A DNA stretch of 64,000 nucleotides, from contig CM028379.1 in the NCBI GenBank assembly GCA_013146195.2, positions 108,866,168 through 108,930,167 on the forward strand, in the 5' to 3' direction. Under the pieces are notes generated by a model. It saw nothing but the letters and a program-made list of their open reading frames with translations. It ran no database searches and was not told the origin of the DNA. The DNA comes from Codonopsis lanceolata (taxonomy: Eukaryota; Streptophyta; Magnoliopsida; Asterales; Campanulaceae). The position numbers and the translations under genes were made by a program. Below are positions 54,406 through 63,934 of the stretch, one piece after another (within the stretch, counting starts at the first letter, position 1; each line of letters begins with the position of its first letter).

Positions 54406-54406
54406 T

Positions 54407-55325
54407 TGTAAGGGTAAATTAGGCATTGCCTAATTTATCTTGTTTTTCACTCTCTTGGTCAAAATAGGATCTTAATTGGTATTATTGTGATAGGATTTAA
54501 TTAGGATTCCCTTATTAGATTTAGGTGATATTTTTTAGGTAACTAAATCTTTGCATATGTATTTAGTCATTAATAATGTCAAATTAGGAAACATAATCTT
54601 GCATAAATTTATGTTTAATATCTTTCCTAGTAGGTGTGTTTGAATTGCCGTGTACTTGCAGGATTCCTTGCAAGTCTTGGTTTGCAAGTTTTCGCTGCCT
54701 ATATTAAGAGAAGAGGTCGAGCTGTTGAAGTTGCACCGAGAGAGCCTTGAATCAGAGAGCTTTGTGTATACTGAAAGAGTCGAGATTCAGAAAGCAGTAG
54801 TAAGAGAGATTAAATCCAGAAGTCTTGTGTGTTGAAATTGTGAGAAGAATTCAACATCTCATACACGAAGACCATTCTCGCATACTGGCTGTGTAAAGCT
54901 CAGAACACGCCTTTGTGTTTCCCGAAGTATTGTGTTGTGCTTTCAGTCGGTGTGATTGTTTTGGAAGCTATTCTTTCTTTCTTCCCACGTTTGTTCTAGT
55001 AGTTTATGTGGGTTTTGTGATTCTCCAAGATTCTATATCTTGTGAGAATTTTGTGTTTATTATTAAGTTCCAAAAACAGTGTTGATCTTCATAAAGTTTG
55101 TTGCCTTGAGGCTTGATCTACAAGTTTAATACTTGTAGATTGTTTTTTGTGTGATTTTCTGGCTTTCTAAGTCTGTTTGATTTTATATCTTAAAACAAAA
55201 CTTCCGCTGCTATTTTCTGTGATACACTTTCAGTTCACATTGTTACTGTCATTGTTGCAACATTCACTGCAACATTGACAGTAACATCGTTTCATATTGA
55301 GATTCCGTGGCATTGCGTTCTTTCA
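54407..55325 (+). repeat. 3' LTR of SIRE-type element 2
   Basis: 919 bp, nearly identical to the 5' LTR. The largest difference is around 54865-54910, where a CTGCTGCTGCTG run of the 5' LTR is shortened. It contains the hairpin (55116-55140) and TGTTGCAACA (55253-55262). It ends TTTCA before ATGTT. Confidence 0.93.
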
Positions 55326-55330
55326 ATGTT

Positions 55331-56311
55331 CATTTTAATTGAATGTGAATAAAAAGAGAAAAATTATGACTTATGATTGAGAGTGTTAAATACAAATAAA
55401 TATATAAAATCAAATCTACTATTGTATTTGTCATGTTTTTAGGTACGGGCTTATCTGGGCGCTGCTTCATTTTCTAGAGGTTTTTGTGTATAGATTATAG
55501 AAGCATGCATTGTTCGACTTTTCTATTTTTAATTTCCAACATAAAGTTTTTTTCTATTTTTGGACGCTAATATGTGAACGTGGTGCTTAATGTAACAGCA
55601 GTTGAAACTCAAAATGGAGAAAAATTATATACTAAGAGCTACGTCTTGGAATAAATATAAGTAATTTGTAATAGATGTTAATAGGATCAAAAATCGTAGG
55701 TTTGAACCGAAATCATTAGAGATAGACTAAAAACTATTAGGGTTGAACCGAAAATCGATTTTCATATGATTTAATATAGTTAGTAATATATAAGACGGAT
55801 ATAATATCAAAAACGGTTAGGGTTGGATCAATTAACAATTTTAATATAGTTAGTATAATATATGAGACGTGTATAATATGTTTAAAAAAACGTACAAGTC
55901 TTATAATTAAAAAAATATATACAAATTTAACCAATGAATAAAAGTCACATGTTAAAATCGAAATCATCACGACCAGATCGAGACCGAAAGCGTTAGGCTT
56001 TTTACCACTAACAGCCTAAATCAAATCTATGCTGGACCGATAAACACCTTTAATTTGTACAGGGAGCCTAATTATGGAAGATTGAAAAGGGTGTATTAGG
56101 ATTTGGAGGGTGTGGTGTGTGATACTTGATTTGACATTTGATTATTTGAGTGGTAGGTATTAGTACTTCTTTAATCTTGATAGCAACCCATTGCATGTTT
56201 AAGTTTTTGGACTCTTTTTGATGATAAAGACCTCTATTTGAAATTTGGAATTGAATTGGTCAAAATTAAACATGCATGCATTTCTCTCTTCCTTACTTCA
56301 CTTGTAAGTTA
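55331..56311. other. AT-rich intergenic DNA, no gene seen
   Basis: A GGTTGAACCGAAAATCG/GGTTGGATCAATTAACAA pair with TTAATATAGTTAGTA-type repeats (55740-55880) suggests a small degenerate tandem duplication. No gene is supported. Confidence 0.5.
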
Positions 56312-56762
56312 TAAGAGCATCCTCAATGCTATCAATTCCTATCTCTGTCTTAACAGATTAATAGCATCTTTTCTAACCTTTATTAGTTTAAGAATATATC
56401 TCCCATTCCTAATCTTCTTATACATCTTCTTAGTTGGGTCCCATCGCACATCATTAACTTTACACTTCAATCTTATTTTTATATTTCTCAAACAAATCAA
56501 TAATTAAATTATAAATAATGACATTAATTAATTTATAAATAATACTATTACTCACAATTTAAATAATTTTATATTTTAATTCATAAATTATCAATAAAAT
56601 ACATATTATACATGACGATTAAAATAACATAAATAGAAAATTACATAAAACGTTAAAATTGAAAAAAATTACATAATCATAAAGTTACATAAAAGATAAA
56701 TACTTAAAAATTACATAAAAACAAAAAACTTAAAATTAAAATTACAGGTTCAATAATTAAAA

Positions 56763-58070
56763 TTACATAAAAACGCCACCGTAACGACGCCATATATGCT
56801 CAACCAAGTTGGATCGAAGTTCATGATGGGTGTTTCTATCTCGCACCTCGAATTTCGTTGCATATATTCTTCAAATGCTTGTGTTGGCCCATGATTTACT
56901 TGTGGAGAGTCATATACAATATCATCGGCCCAATTGTAATGTGATCACCTCACCTCCACAATCATGTTATGTAAAATAATGCATGTGAGCATTATTTCTT
57001 TCAAGTTATCTCTATACCAAAACCTGCTAGGACCTTTGATAATTGCCCATCTTGATTGGAGTACTCCAAATGCTCGTTCGACATCTTTTCTTGCAGCCTC
57101 TTGCATGTCTTTGAATTTCTTTCGCTTAGCATCCGACGGGCACGAAAAACTCTTAACAAAAGTAGCCCAATCCTGATAAATTCCATCGGTTAGGTAGTAT
57201 CCTTTTGTATATCTTGTTGCCATTCACTTCAAAATTGCACGGTGGTGCATTTCCTTCGAGTACGTTATTGAACAAAGGTGATTCATATAACACATTCGAT
57301 CATTACGAGAACTCGCGACCCCAAAAAATGCATGCCATATCCATAATCTGCCGACGCAATCGCTGAGCACACCATTGTGGGCTTCCCATGACCTCTTGCA
57401 TATTGACCTTGCCAAGCGTTCCGGACAATTTTTCCATTCCTGCATACAATCAAGACTTCCTAACATACCGGAAAGCCATGCCTTTGCTCGTGCATTTGAA
57501 GTAGACGCGTTGAGTATCATTAGCATTTGGTCTTCTCAAGTATTGACCTCAGAATAATTCAATGATACATCGGCGAAGTTGAACATGCACTCGATGGCGG
57601 TTGTTTACGCTAATCGGAGGTACTCGTCGAGATGATCGGTAGGAACTCCATAAGCCAATTGGACACCGCCGTGCATTTTGAAGTGGTGAGAGACCTACCT
57701 TTCCTACTGCATCAGACCTCTGTCGAAAATAACTTGAATGATTCTCCAATGCATTAACTATCTGAATGAATAAGTTTCGATGCATTCGGAAGCGTCGCCG
57801 AAATATATGATCGGGATACAATGGCTGAGATGAGAAGTAGTCATTGACAAGTTGAGTATTTCCCGCTACACGCTTTCGATCTATATACCTCCTCTTTTTC
57901 CTTTGGCGACGCCTCCTGTTGTTGGCTCTCTCCGTTTCTTCTATTTGTTGTTGTAATGCAATTATCTCCAAATATAATTTTTCACCTTCAGACATGTTGG
58001 AGTCGTTGGATTTTTCGGTATGATTGCTTGTGTTAGAGCTATTGGTAGAAGAAGAGGAAGAATTAGACAT
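56763..58070 (-). pseudogene. Harbinger transposase (ALP1-like), frameshifted
   Basis: It starts at ATG (58070) with a Ser/Asn-rich leader and a basic RRRRQRKKRRYIDRKR segment. It continues with LVNDYFSSQPLYPDHIFRRR and FRMHRNLFIQIVNALENHSS, a good match to plant Harbinger transposases. After a frame break near 57700, later frames give CVGRLWIWHAFFGVASSRND (57370) and, at 56945-57223, DWATFVKSFSCPSDAKRKKF, DVERAFGVLQSRWAIIKGPS and ILHNMIVEV. The Asp in SRND and the Glu in DVERAFGVLQ fit the DDE nuclease fold (DDE_Tnp_4). A final frame change leads to a LVEHIWRRYG-like end and stop at 56763-56765. Several frameshifts mean this copy is inactive. Confidence 0.88.
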
Positions 58071-58139
58071 CTTTAGTCGTATGTTGATGATTTGTAGGTA
58101 TTGGTAGAAGAATATGACACCCCCTTATCTATATATACT

Positions 58140-58320
58140 TCTCAACAACGGCTACTTTACAACGGCTACTTTACAACGGCTACTTTAAAACGGCTATTTT
58201 TACAACGGCTACTTTTACAACAGCTACTTTAAAACGGCTACTTTTACAACGGCTACTTTTACAACGGCTACTTTTACAACGGCTACTTTAAAACGGCTAT
58301 TTTAAAAACATTAATAATTA
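58140..58320. repeat. 15-18-bp tandem repeats (ACAACGGCTACTTT)
   Basis: About ten units of ACAACGGCTACTTT(T) or AAACGGCTATTTT lie directly upstream of the Harbinger transposase start. They may be transposase-binding subterminal repeats; this is inference from their position. Confidence 0.85.
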
Positions 58321-58974
58321 AAAGTTACATAAAAACATTAATAATTAATAGTAACATAAAAACATTAATAATTAAAAGTAACATAAAAACATTAATAATT
58401 ACAAGTAATATAAAAACATTAATAATTTAAAGTTACATAAAAACATTAATAATTAGTTACTAATTAAAGTTAAATAAAAAAATTAAATAAAAGACAAATA
58501 AAATTTAAGACTAAAATTTAATACACAATTAAAATCCCAAAATTTAATACCAAAATTTAAGTACAAAATTTAATACACAAATTAAATCCCAAACCCCCAC
58601 CCACCAACCCCCCTGCAAATGAATTTTGAAAAAAAAAACTATCCGTTTCTTTCCGACTTTTCATTAAAAAAAAACAAAACAAAAAATCGACACTTTGCAG
58701 AGAGCGCACCGTGGACCCCACCGATTTTCGCCTCCACTCGCCCCAAGCCTCAAGCGCACGCCGCCACACACAGCCGTGTGTGACGCCCACCGTTGCCCCC
58801 TGCCCTGGGCTTCCTCTTCCTTGGTTGTCTTCCAACTTTGGAAGAAAATTTATTATCTCTCCTCCAACTCGGATCCAGCTCGATTTGGAAGAGGTGGGGG
58901 AAGAGCTGCCATTGCATTTCTTTAACTTCCAAATTGGAAGCCAATTTAGGAAGTGAGCAATGGGGATGCTCTAA

Positions 58975-59856
58975 CGACCCTTGACCTGCGTCCTTGACTT
59001 CCTATTCCAGTTTGAAAGAGAAACATGCATGCTGTATCAAATTAGTTGAGGTGGTAAAAAATTGTTATGCATAAAGTGGGAAAGGGGATGTCATTTTAAC
59101 ACGTGTGAAAGTAAGTTTGGATATCATTTTAACATGGGTTTTGATACAAGAGTTCAGATCTCCTGTATCACTTGTGTGTACCATTGATGTATTATTTTTT
59201 ATCTCCATCATTATATCCTAATCATTGCATCTCAACCAATGATTAAAATGAAAAGCGATACATCAATGATATAAGAGTCAAGAGAGTGATTATTAAATTA
59301 AAAAGAATAAAAGTAAAAGAAATTAAGTGACAGAAACTATGAGTACTATGGTCTTCTTTTACTTTATTAATTGCTTTTTTGTCGAATTAACCAGACAAAA
59401 ACGTTTGGTTGATGCAGATTGCAAAGTAAAAGGATAAAACAAATTACAAACTTTATCTCATAAAGTATGTCCAAATCTCTCAGCTTATCGAGGGAGAAAA
59501 AGGATAATCTATTTAATATAAACAAATCCTAAATTACATACTCGTAATTTTCCTTTCCAAACACCAATGTCACACAATTGCTTCCCTATTAGACCAGAAC
59601 CAGATCGGGCATTTGGCATCCAGGCGCCTCCAAAGCCCAATCTTTGATCAATAACTATGCTTCCAACATGATTTGAGCAATAATTTAAGTGTTTGACCAC
59701 AGCAACGACCGCTTGCTTGCAAAAATACAGAATCGATTTTCAAGCTCAAAACAGGGCACATAAGTAAATTCAACCTGGTCAGAATCTATCGGTATTGATA
59801 CAAACATTGAACAACAATCTATCAGCCAATCGTACAAAATATTTTCTTTCTTTGCC
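58975..59856. other. intergenic DNA, no gene seen
   Basis: AT-rich sequence with short random frames on both strands and no supported feature. Confidence 0.5.
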
Positions 59857-60274
59857 TCAAATAATCTTAAATTTCTTGGCCACAGCACCAGCATCATACT
59901 GGGGAGATAACATAATATAGGCCTTCTTGGAATCAAAAGCTTTGTTTCTTCTTCGACCTGATACGTTGTGGTTGATCAACGTATTCACTTTCTTGATTTT
60001 GATATCAAACATCTTCTCAAAGGCATCCCTAATATTCTTCTTGTTAGCTCTTTTGTCCACTACAAAAACCAATGTATTTTCACTAGCAATCTTCTTAATC
60101 GCAGATTCTGTAAGGAGGGGATACATGAGAATCTGAAAATGCTCAAGCTCATTATACTCGACTGAACTCCCCTTCGCCTTCTTCAAAGTTGATGCACCAG
60201 AACTTTGAATTCCAGGCGTACTCAGTGATTGTACTAACACCCTTCTGGAACATTGAGGTCCACCAGATTGCTTC
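59857..60274 (-). pseudogene. uL23 (RPL23A)-like exon, divergent
   Basis: The minus frame contains HFQILMYPLLTESAIKKIAS, ENTLVFVVDKRANKKNIRDA, FEKMFDIKIKKVNTLI and KKAYIMLSPQYDAGAVAKKF, in the order and spacing of eukaryotic ribosomal protein uL23, which sits near the peptide exit tunnel of the large subunit. It differs from the highly conserved plant proteins at many positions. It has about 14 extra residues (HNVSGRRRNKAFD) where relatives have a short RPDGT loop, and lacks the usual basic N-terminus. The frame is open upstream to a possible splice acceptor (TTATTAACAG) at about 60274, so an upstream exon may exist, but none was found. It is either a decayed paralogue or a fast-evolving one; I favour pseudogene. 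Confidence 0.7.
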
Positions 60275-60317
60275 TGTTAATAAAAACATGCTTAGCAACA
60301 TTAATTTAGTACTACTA

Positions 60318-60498
60318 CTCCTTCCGTTCCGGACAAAGAGTCCCCGTTTGAAAGTCAAAACCTTTTAAGAAAATGATACTTTTAGTAGTAGCTCATTAGC
60401 AATAAAATGACATTTTTATGCCTTCCTTTTTAAAGTGGAGTCTTTAAGTGAAACATCTCAAAATGGAATAGTGGACTCTTTGCCCGGAACAGAGGGAG
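60318..60498. mobile_element. Stowaway MITE
   Basis: 181 bp between TA duplications (60316-60317, 60499-60500). The ends are CTCCTTCCGTTCCGG and, reverse strand, CTCCCTCTGTTCCGG. The interior is in the opposite orientation to the copy at 23673 (CTACTAAAAGTATC-type text reversed). Confidence 0.88.
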
Positions 60499-60500
60499 TA

Positions 60501-61039
60501 ATTTTTAATATAAAAGGGCCACCGCCATCCTCAACCCAATATGTATATATGAACTAAAAGAGATGGAATCATTCATCTTCAAAGCATGAAACTCGTTCTG
60601 AATACAGCACCACAGCAAAGATGCAGGTTTAAAGCCATTCACAAATAAAACCATCAAACATACAAGGACAATAAATATTACCAATCAGGGCACCCAAACA
60701 CGATTTATATATTATTTATTATGAAATTCACACACAGATGCATGTATACATCATAATTTTGCATCAAATTTGAAGGCTGAGAATTGAGATGAGCCTTAAA
60801 CCAAGTATCCATGACAAAAAGATGAAGAGAGGGAGGGAGAGAGAGAGAGAGAGCACCAATTTCGTATTATAGCCTAAAAGACTATCACTTTTCCAGTAGA
60901 TCTAAATGTTCAATCTTAAACATAAACTCCTACAAATATGGCGGATAGAGTGCTACAAGGCTGATTTCTAAAGAGAGAATTTCATAAAACACCTTCATAG
61001 ATAAACTTAACAACCCGTGGGGAAAAATGTATCCCAAGA
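60501..61039. other. intergenic DNA with a GA microsatellite
   Basis: The (GA)n/GGGA tract lies at about 60826-60855. No gene was seen. This may be an intron of the gene relics on the minus strand. Confidence 0.5.
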
Positions 61040-61346
61040 TTGTTCCTCATAAATCATGCACCAAACAGTGGATAGAGTGCTGCTTGTACAAGCAAGAAAA
61101 GAACGTCATTTACTGCCTCAGATGTTGTCCCCTTTTCATCAATTTCAATTAAACACTTCTGAATTATACTTGAGTTGAGACACACAATGCACTGCCAAGG
61201 GGAGAATATATGATTCTTCTAAGCTCCCCAATGCTCACAAAAGACATTGTCAATCCTTGTTTCATCATGATCTGGGATTTCAAACACATTAAAATTTGAC
61301 CATTTAGATCAGAATCTAGTCCATATGTGCGCTTTCCAAGTTGCAT
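61040..61346 (-). pseudogene. serpin-like fragment
   Basis: On the minus strand one frame reads MMKQGLTMSFVSIGELRRII followed by YSPLGSALCVST. After a one-base shift near 61180 the next reads SIIQKCLIEIDEKGTTSEAV, then NDVLFLLVQAALYPLFGA and a stop near 61043. The spacing of GLT-F...L...SP-G..L.VS.IxxKxxIEIxEKGTT resembles the serpin segment leading into the reactive-centre hinge (HKxxxEVNEEGTEAAA in plant serpins). The rest of the protein is missing and the hinge alanines are not conserved. It would be an inactive gene relic. The assignment rests on pattern memory and is moderate at best. Confidence 0.45.
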
Positions 61347-61379
61347 CTTACAGACTCATATTGTTAGTATAAATCCGAG

Positions 61380-61800
61380 CATAGTTAGCATGCTCCTTTG
61401 ATGTAGAACGCAAGTTCTTTGATCACGTCACGAAGGCCATCAAGAATTCTGCTATTTGTTTTTTATTTTTCTTTTCTGATCTCTAATATTCGTTTCTTTT
61501 ACAAGTTGCATCTTACGTACTCGTATATGAGATCCCAGTTATGATCAATCTGCAAGGACATTAGCATAGATTCTTCAATGGTTTCAAACTTCTCAAAGTC
61601 CCCATTCATAATAGGGATGACAGATGAGAATTATAATTCTTCTCTTACTACCATATGTTTGAGCCTAATTAGCATGCTCCTTCTGTACGGAATGCAGGTT
61701 CCTTAATCACGTACTTAATGTCACATACAATTCTTCTGTTTCATTTTCTTTTCCTTTTCTGATTTTTCGTTTTCCTTTTTTTTTCTCCGGTTCAAGTGAC
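61380..61800. repeat. degenerate direct repeat, about 282-bp spacing
   Basis: TTAGCATGCTCCTTTGATGT...GAACGCAAGTTCTTTGATCACGT at about 61387 recurs as TTAGCATGCTCCTTCTGTAC...GAATGCAGGTTCCTTAATCACGT at about 61669. Each is followed by an AATTCT-CT-TTT and TTTTCTTTTC-TGAT run. No gene is supported. Confidence 0.6.
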
Positions 61801-61909
61801 AAGAATGGAACAATGGCTTCCTTTGGGCTATAAGATTATAATACTTTAAAATCTATTTTTTTAATTATGTATGGTAATACAGGTTTAGTACTTTTTTATT
61901 GATTGCAGC

Positions 61910-62320
61910 TTAGCAGAAAAGGCAAAAGGGTTCCAAGTAAACCAGGCAAGAACATCATCAAACAAAAAGGGAGCAACAAAATCCAGTGAGGCAACACTGT
62001 TATGAACTTGAAGCCAGGTATTGGTTTCTTCTCTTAGGTTTGTTTTTGTTGCCACTCATGATAGCAAGTTCCTTTCTTGGGTAGGGTGACTATAGAATTC
62101 TCCTTTTGGGACATGATAGGTGAATTCTATATTGTCCCCCTATAAAGAAAGGAATTTCTTATCATAAGAGGCAGCAAAAACAACCAATGAGAAAAATCCA
62201 ATATTAAGGTAGAAGCTTAAAACGACAATGCCTCACAGGATGTTGTCACTTCCCTCTTATTTGTTGATGTTGCCTTGTTTGCTTGAAACCTCTTCGCCTT
62301 TTCTACCATATAGCCCTGAA
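61910..62320. repeat. inverted repeat, arms about 190-200 bp
   Basis: The left arm (61910-62095) reads AGAAAAGGCAAAAGGGTTCC, CAGTGAGGCAACACTGTT and GTTTGTTTTTGTTGCC. The reverse strand of the right arm (62110-62320) reads AGAAAAGGCGAAGAGGTTTC, CTGTGAGGCATTGTCGTT and GGTTGTTTTTGCTGCC. The arms are roughly 70% alike by eye and are separated by about 20-40 bp. Both carry an exon-like EKAKxFQxNxAxTS reading, so the unit may be an inverted duplication of a gene piece. Confidence 0.7.
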
Positions 62321-62337
62321 ATCAAAACAATCATAAG

Positions 62338-62376
62338 TGTTAGACAATAAGGGTAGTTTGGTAATTGTGTTGGTAG

Positions 62377-62413
<37 letters not shown>

Positions 62414-62512
62414 TACGCAGTAATAGAAGAAAATGCGATTGAAAGGATTTTACGACTGCTCTCTTCTCTTCTTCTTCCTCTTCTCTTTCTCTTTAGTTGT
62501 TTATCAATTACA
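62338..62512 (+). repeat. 5' LTR, 175 bp
   Basis: TG..CA ends, with the (TA)n tract doubling as a TATA-rich region and a CTCTTCTTCTTCCTCTTCTC pyrimidine tract near the end. The right border is fixed by the adjacent primer-binding site. The left border TGTTAGAC is the best candidate because the 3' LTR is not available for comparison. Confidence 0.7.
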
Positions 62513-62525
62513 TGGTATCAGAGCC
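62513..62525 (+). promoter_or_regulatory. primer-binding site (initiator Met tRNA)
   Basis: TGGTATCAGAGCC directly follows the LTR's terminal CA. Confidence 0.92.
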
Positions 62526-62915
62526 ATTTAAGATCTGATATACAACCCTCCAGACTTCCTAAGCAACATCGACAGAGGCTCAATCCACGGCTAACGTCGA
62601 ATAGCGAAGAGTGCATGACTATGCTGACGAATTTAACAGGTTAGGGCAATTGGATGTTGATTCCAAGACTAGGGTTAGGCTCAGTTTGTCTAGGCAAACA
62701 CTTCTGGCAGGGTCGTCGATTGGAATAGGCCGGCAAGAGGTGGCGCATGAAGGTGATTGTGGAACCGTAGCTTTCGGAATTGTGTGTTGATATGGTCTGT
62801 GACATGTATCGATAACTTGAGTGAGTAATTCGTGGTGTTTCGAAATCGTGGGTCAAACTGGGTTGAAAGATTAATCAAGTTTGGAGTTCCTGGAGGCTGT
62901 TTTGACATTTTTCTA

Positions 62916-63880
62916 ATGGCTGAAGATGCATCGTCGTCGAATGGGCCAATTATGACAAGTGTTTCTACCCAAAATAAACTGATTAACATAATACTGGAGG
63001 CAAATGGGTCGAATTTTGTTGAATGGAGGTATTTGGTACAGGTAAACATGGATGGTACATGGGTGGTTTACGGAAGGAAGGGCATCTTATTGACAACTAT
63101 CCTACTGATACAAACGCGGCCAAGGTGTGGTTGGATGATGATAAGGTGTTGTTTCCGAATCGTGAATTGTATTAGTAGGAAAGTTATATTGTCTATGCAA
63201 CATTGCAAGACAATTAAAGAATTATGGACACTCTTGCACAAGTGGTTTTCTGGAGCTAGTAACTTGAATAGATTGTATAATTTGTCACAAGAGGTTCACC
63301 GTCCTAGTCAAAAAGGGCGAAGCATTATGGATTACTATTATGACTTCATGCGAGTGAGTGAGGATTTCAGTGCAGTGTCGCTATGCCTATCTCTGATAAT
63401 GTTGAGGAGATGAAAGCTCAGCGTGAGAAGTTATTGATTTTTAGTTGGTTATCAGGATTGGAAAAGGAGTACGATGTGGTTCGATCTCAGTTATTATCGA
63501 GTAAAGATTTGGGTACTTTGTCTAATGCTTTAGGTAGGTTCTTAACTGCAACTAGGAATGGGAATGGTGAGGCGCACATGTGGAGTTATATGAGAAATCA
63601 GAATTAATCTCACAAGGCAATGGGTATCGCGGAGGTAGAGATGGAGGTCGAGGTGGTTTTCAAGGTGGAACTTGAGGTGGCAGAGTGTTCGGAGGTCGTG
63701 GGGAACCTAAAGTGTGTTAAAATTGTGGAGAACAGGGTCATATCAAAAGCCAGTGTTCTAAGCCTCTCTCTCATCAGCAAGAGGACTATCGGCAAAAGCA
63801 GCAACAACAGCCAAGGTTTGCAAATACAATTTCACAGAAAAACGATCATATTTCTCCACCGGAGACACATGCAGTTGTTA
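62916..63880 (+). pseudogene. copia Gag with frameshifts
   Basis: The ATG at 62916 gives MAEDASSSNGPIMTSVSTQN and LEANGSNFVEWRYLVQVNMD. The frame is lost between about 63080 and 63180, where another phase reads TDTNAAKVWLDDDKVLFPNR. It is regained for HCKTIKELWTLLHKWFSGAS and GRSIMDYYYDFMRVSEDFSA, and shifts again before LIFSWLSGLEKEYDVVRSQL. A CCHC knuckle (NCGEQGHIKSQC, near 63725-63760) follows a Gly/Arg-rich stretch, with a stop just before it. Order and motifs are those of the UBN2-type copia Gag. Confidence 0.8.
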
Positions 63881-63934
63881 TGAGTGATGAAGAGTTTGCC
63901 AAGTTTACACCGTACCAGATCCTTCTTCCTCTTC

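Larger units (their letters stand above)
39703..55325 (+). mobile_element. SIRE-type Ty1/copia element 2 (with gap and duplicated half)
   Basis: The outer LTRs at 39703-40630 and 54407-55325 start TGTAAGGG and end CGTTCTTTCA. They are flanked by ATGTT on both sides (39698-39702, 55326-55330), a perfect 5-bp duplication. The order is LTR, primer-binding site, gag, protease, integrase, RT, RNase H, spacer, extra 3' gene, a partial internal LTR (49348-49613), 100 N, then RT to 3' LTR a second time. The two 3' halves (44711-49347 and 49714-54406) are the same sequence with many small indels. The outer LTRs differ at only about five bases plus small indels, so the insertion is young. It may be a tandem LTR-int-LTR-int-LTR array or, more likely, an assembly duplication. 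Confidence 0.92.
56315..58971 (-). mobile_element. PIF/Harbinger transposon, TSD TAA
   Basis: The left end GAGCATCCTCAATGC (56315) and the right end (reverse strand GAGCATCCCCATTGC, 58971) are flanked by TAA at 56312-56314 and 58972-58974. Inside, on the minus strand, is a Harbinger transposase (56763-58070), preceded by short tandem repeats (58140-58320) and GTTACATAAAAACATTAATA-type repeats (58315-58450). No ORF2 (Myb-like) gene is present; one occurs separately at 36259-37760. Confidence 0.88.
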
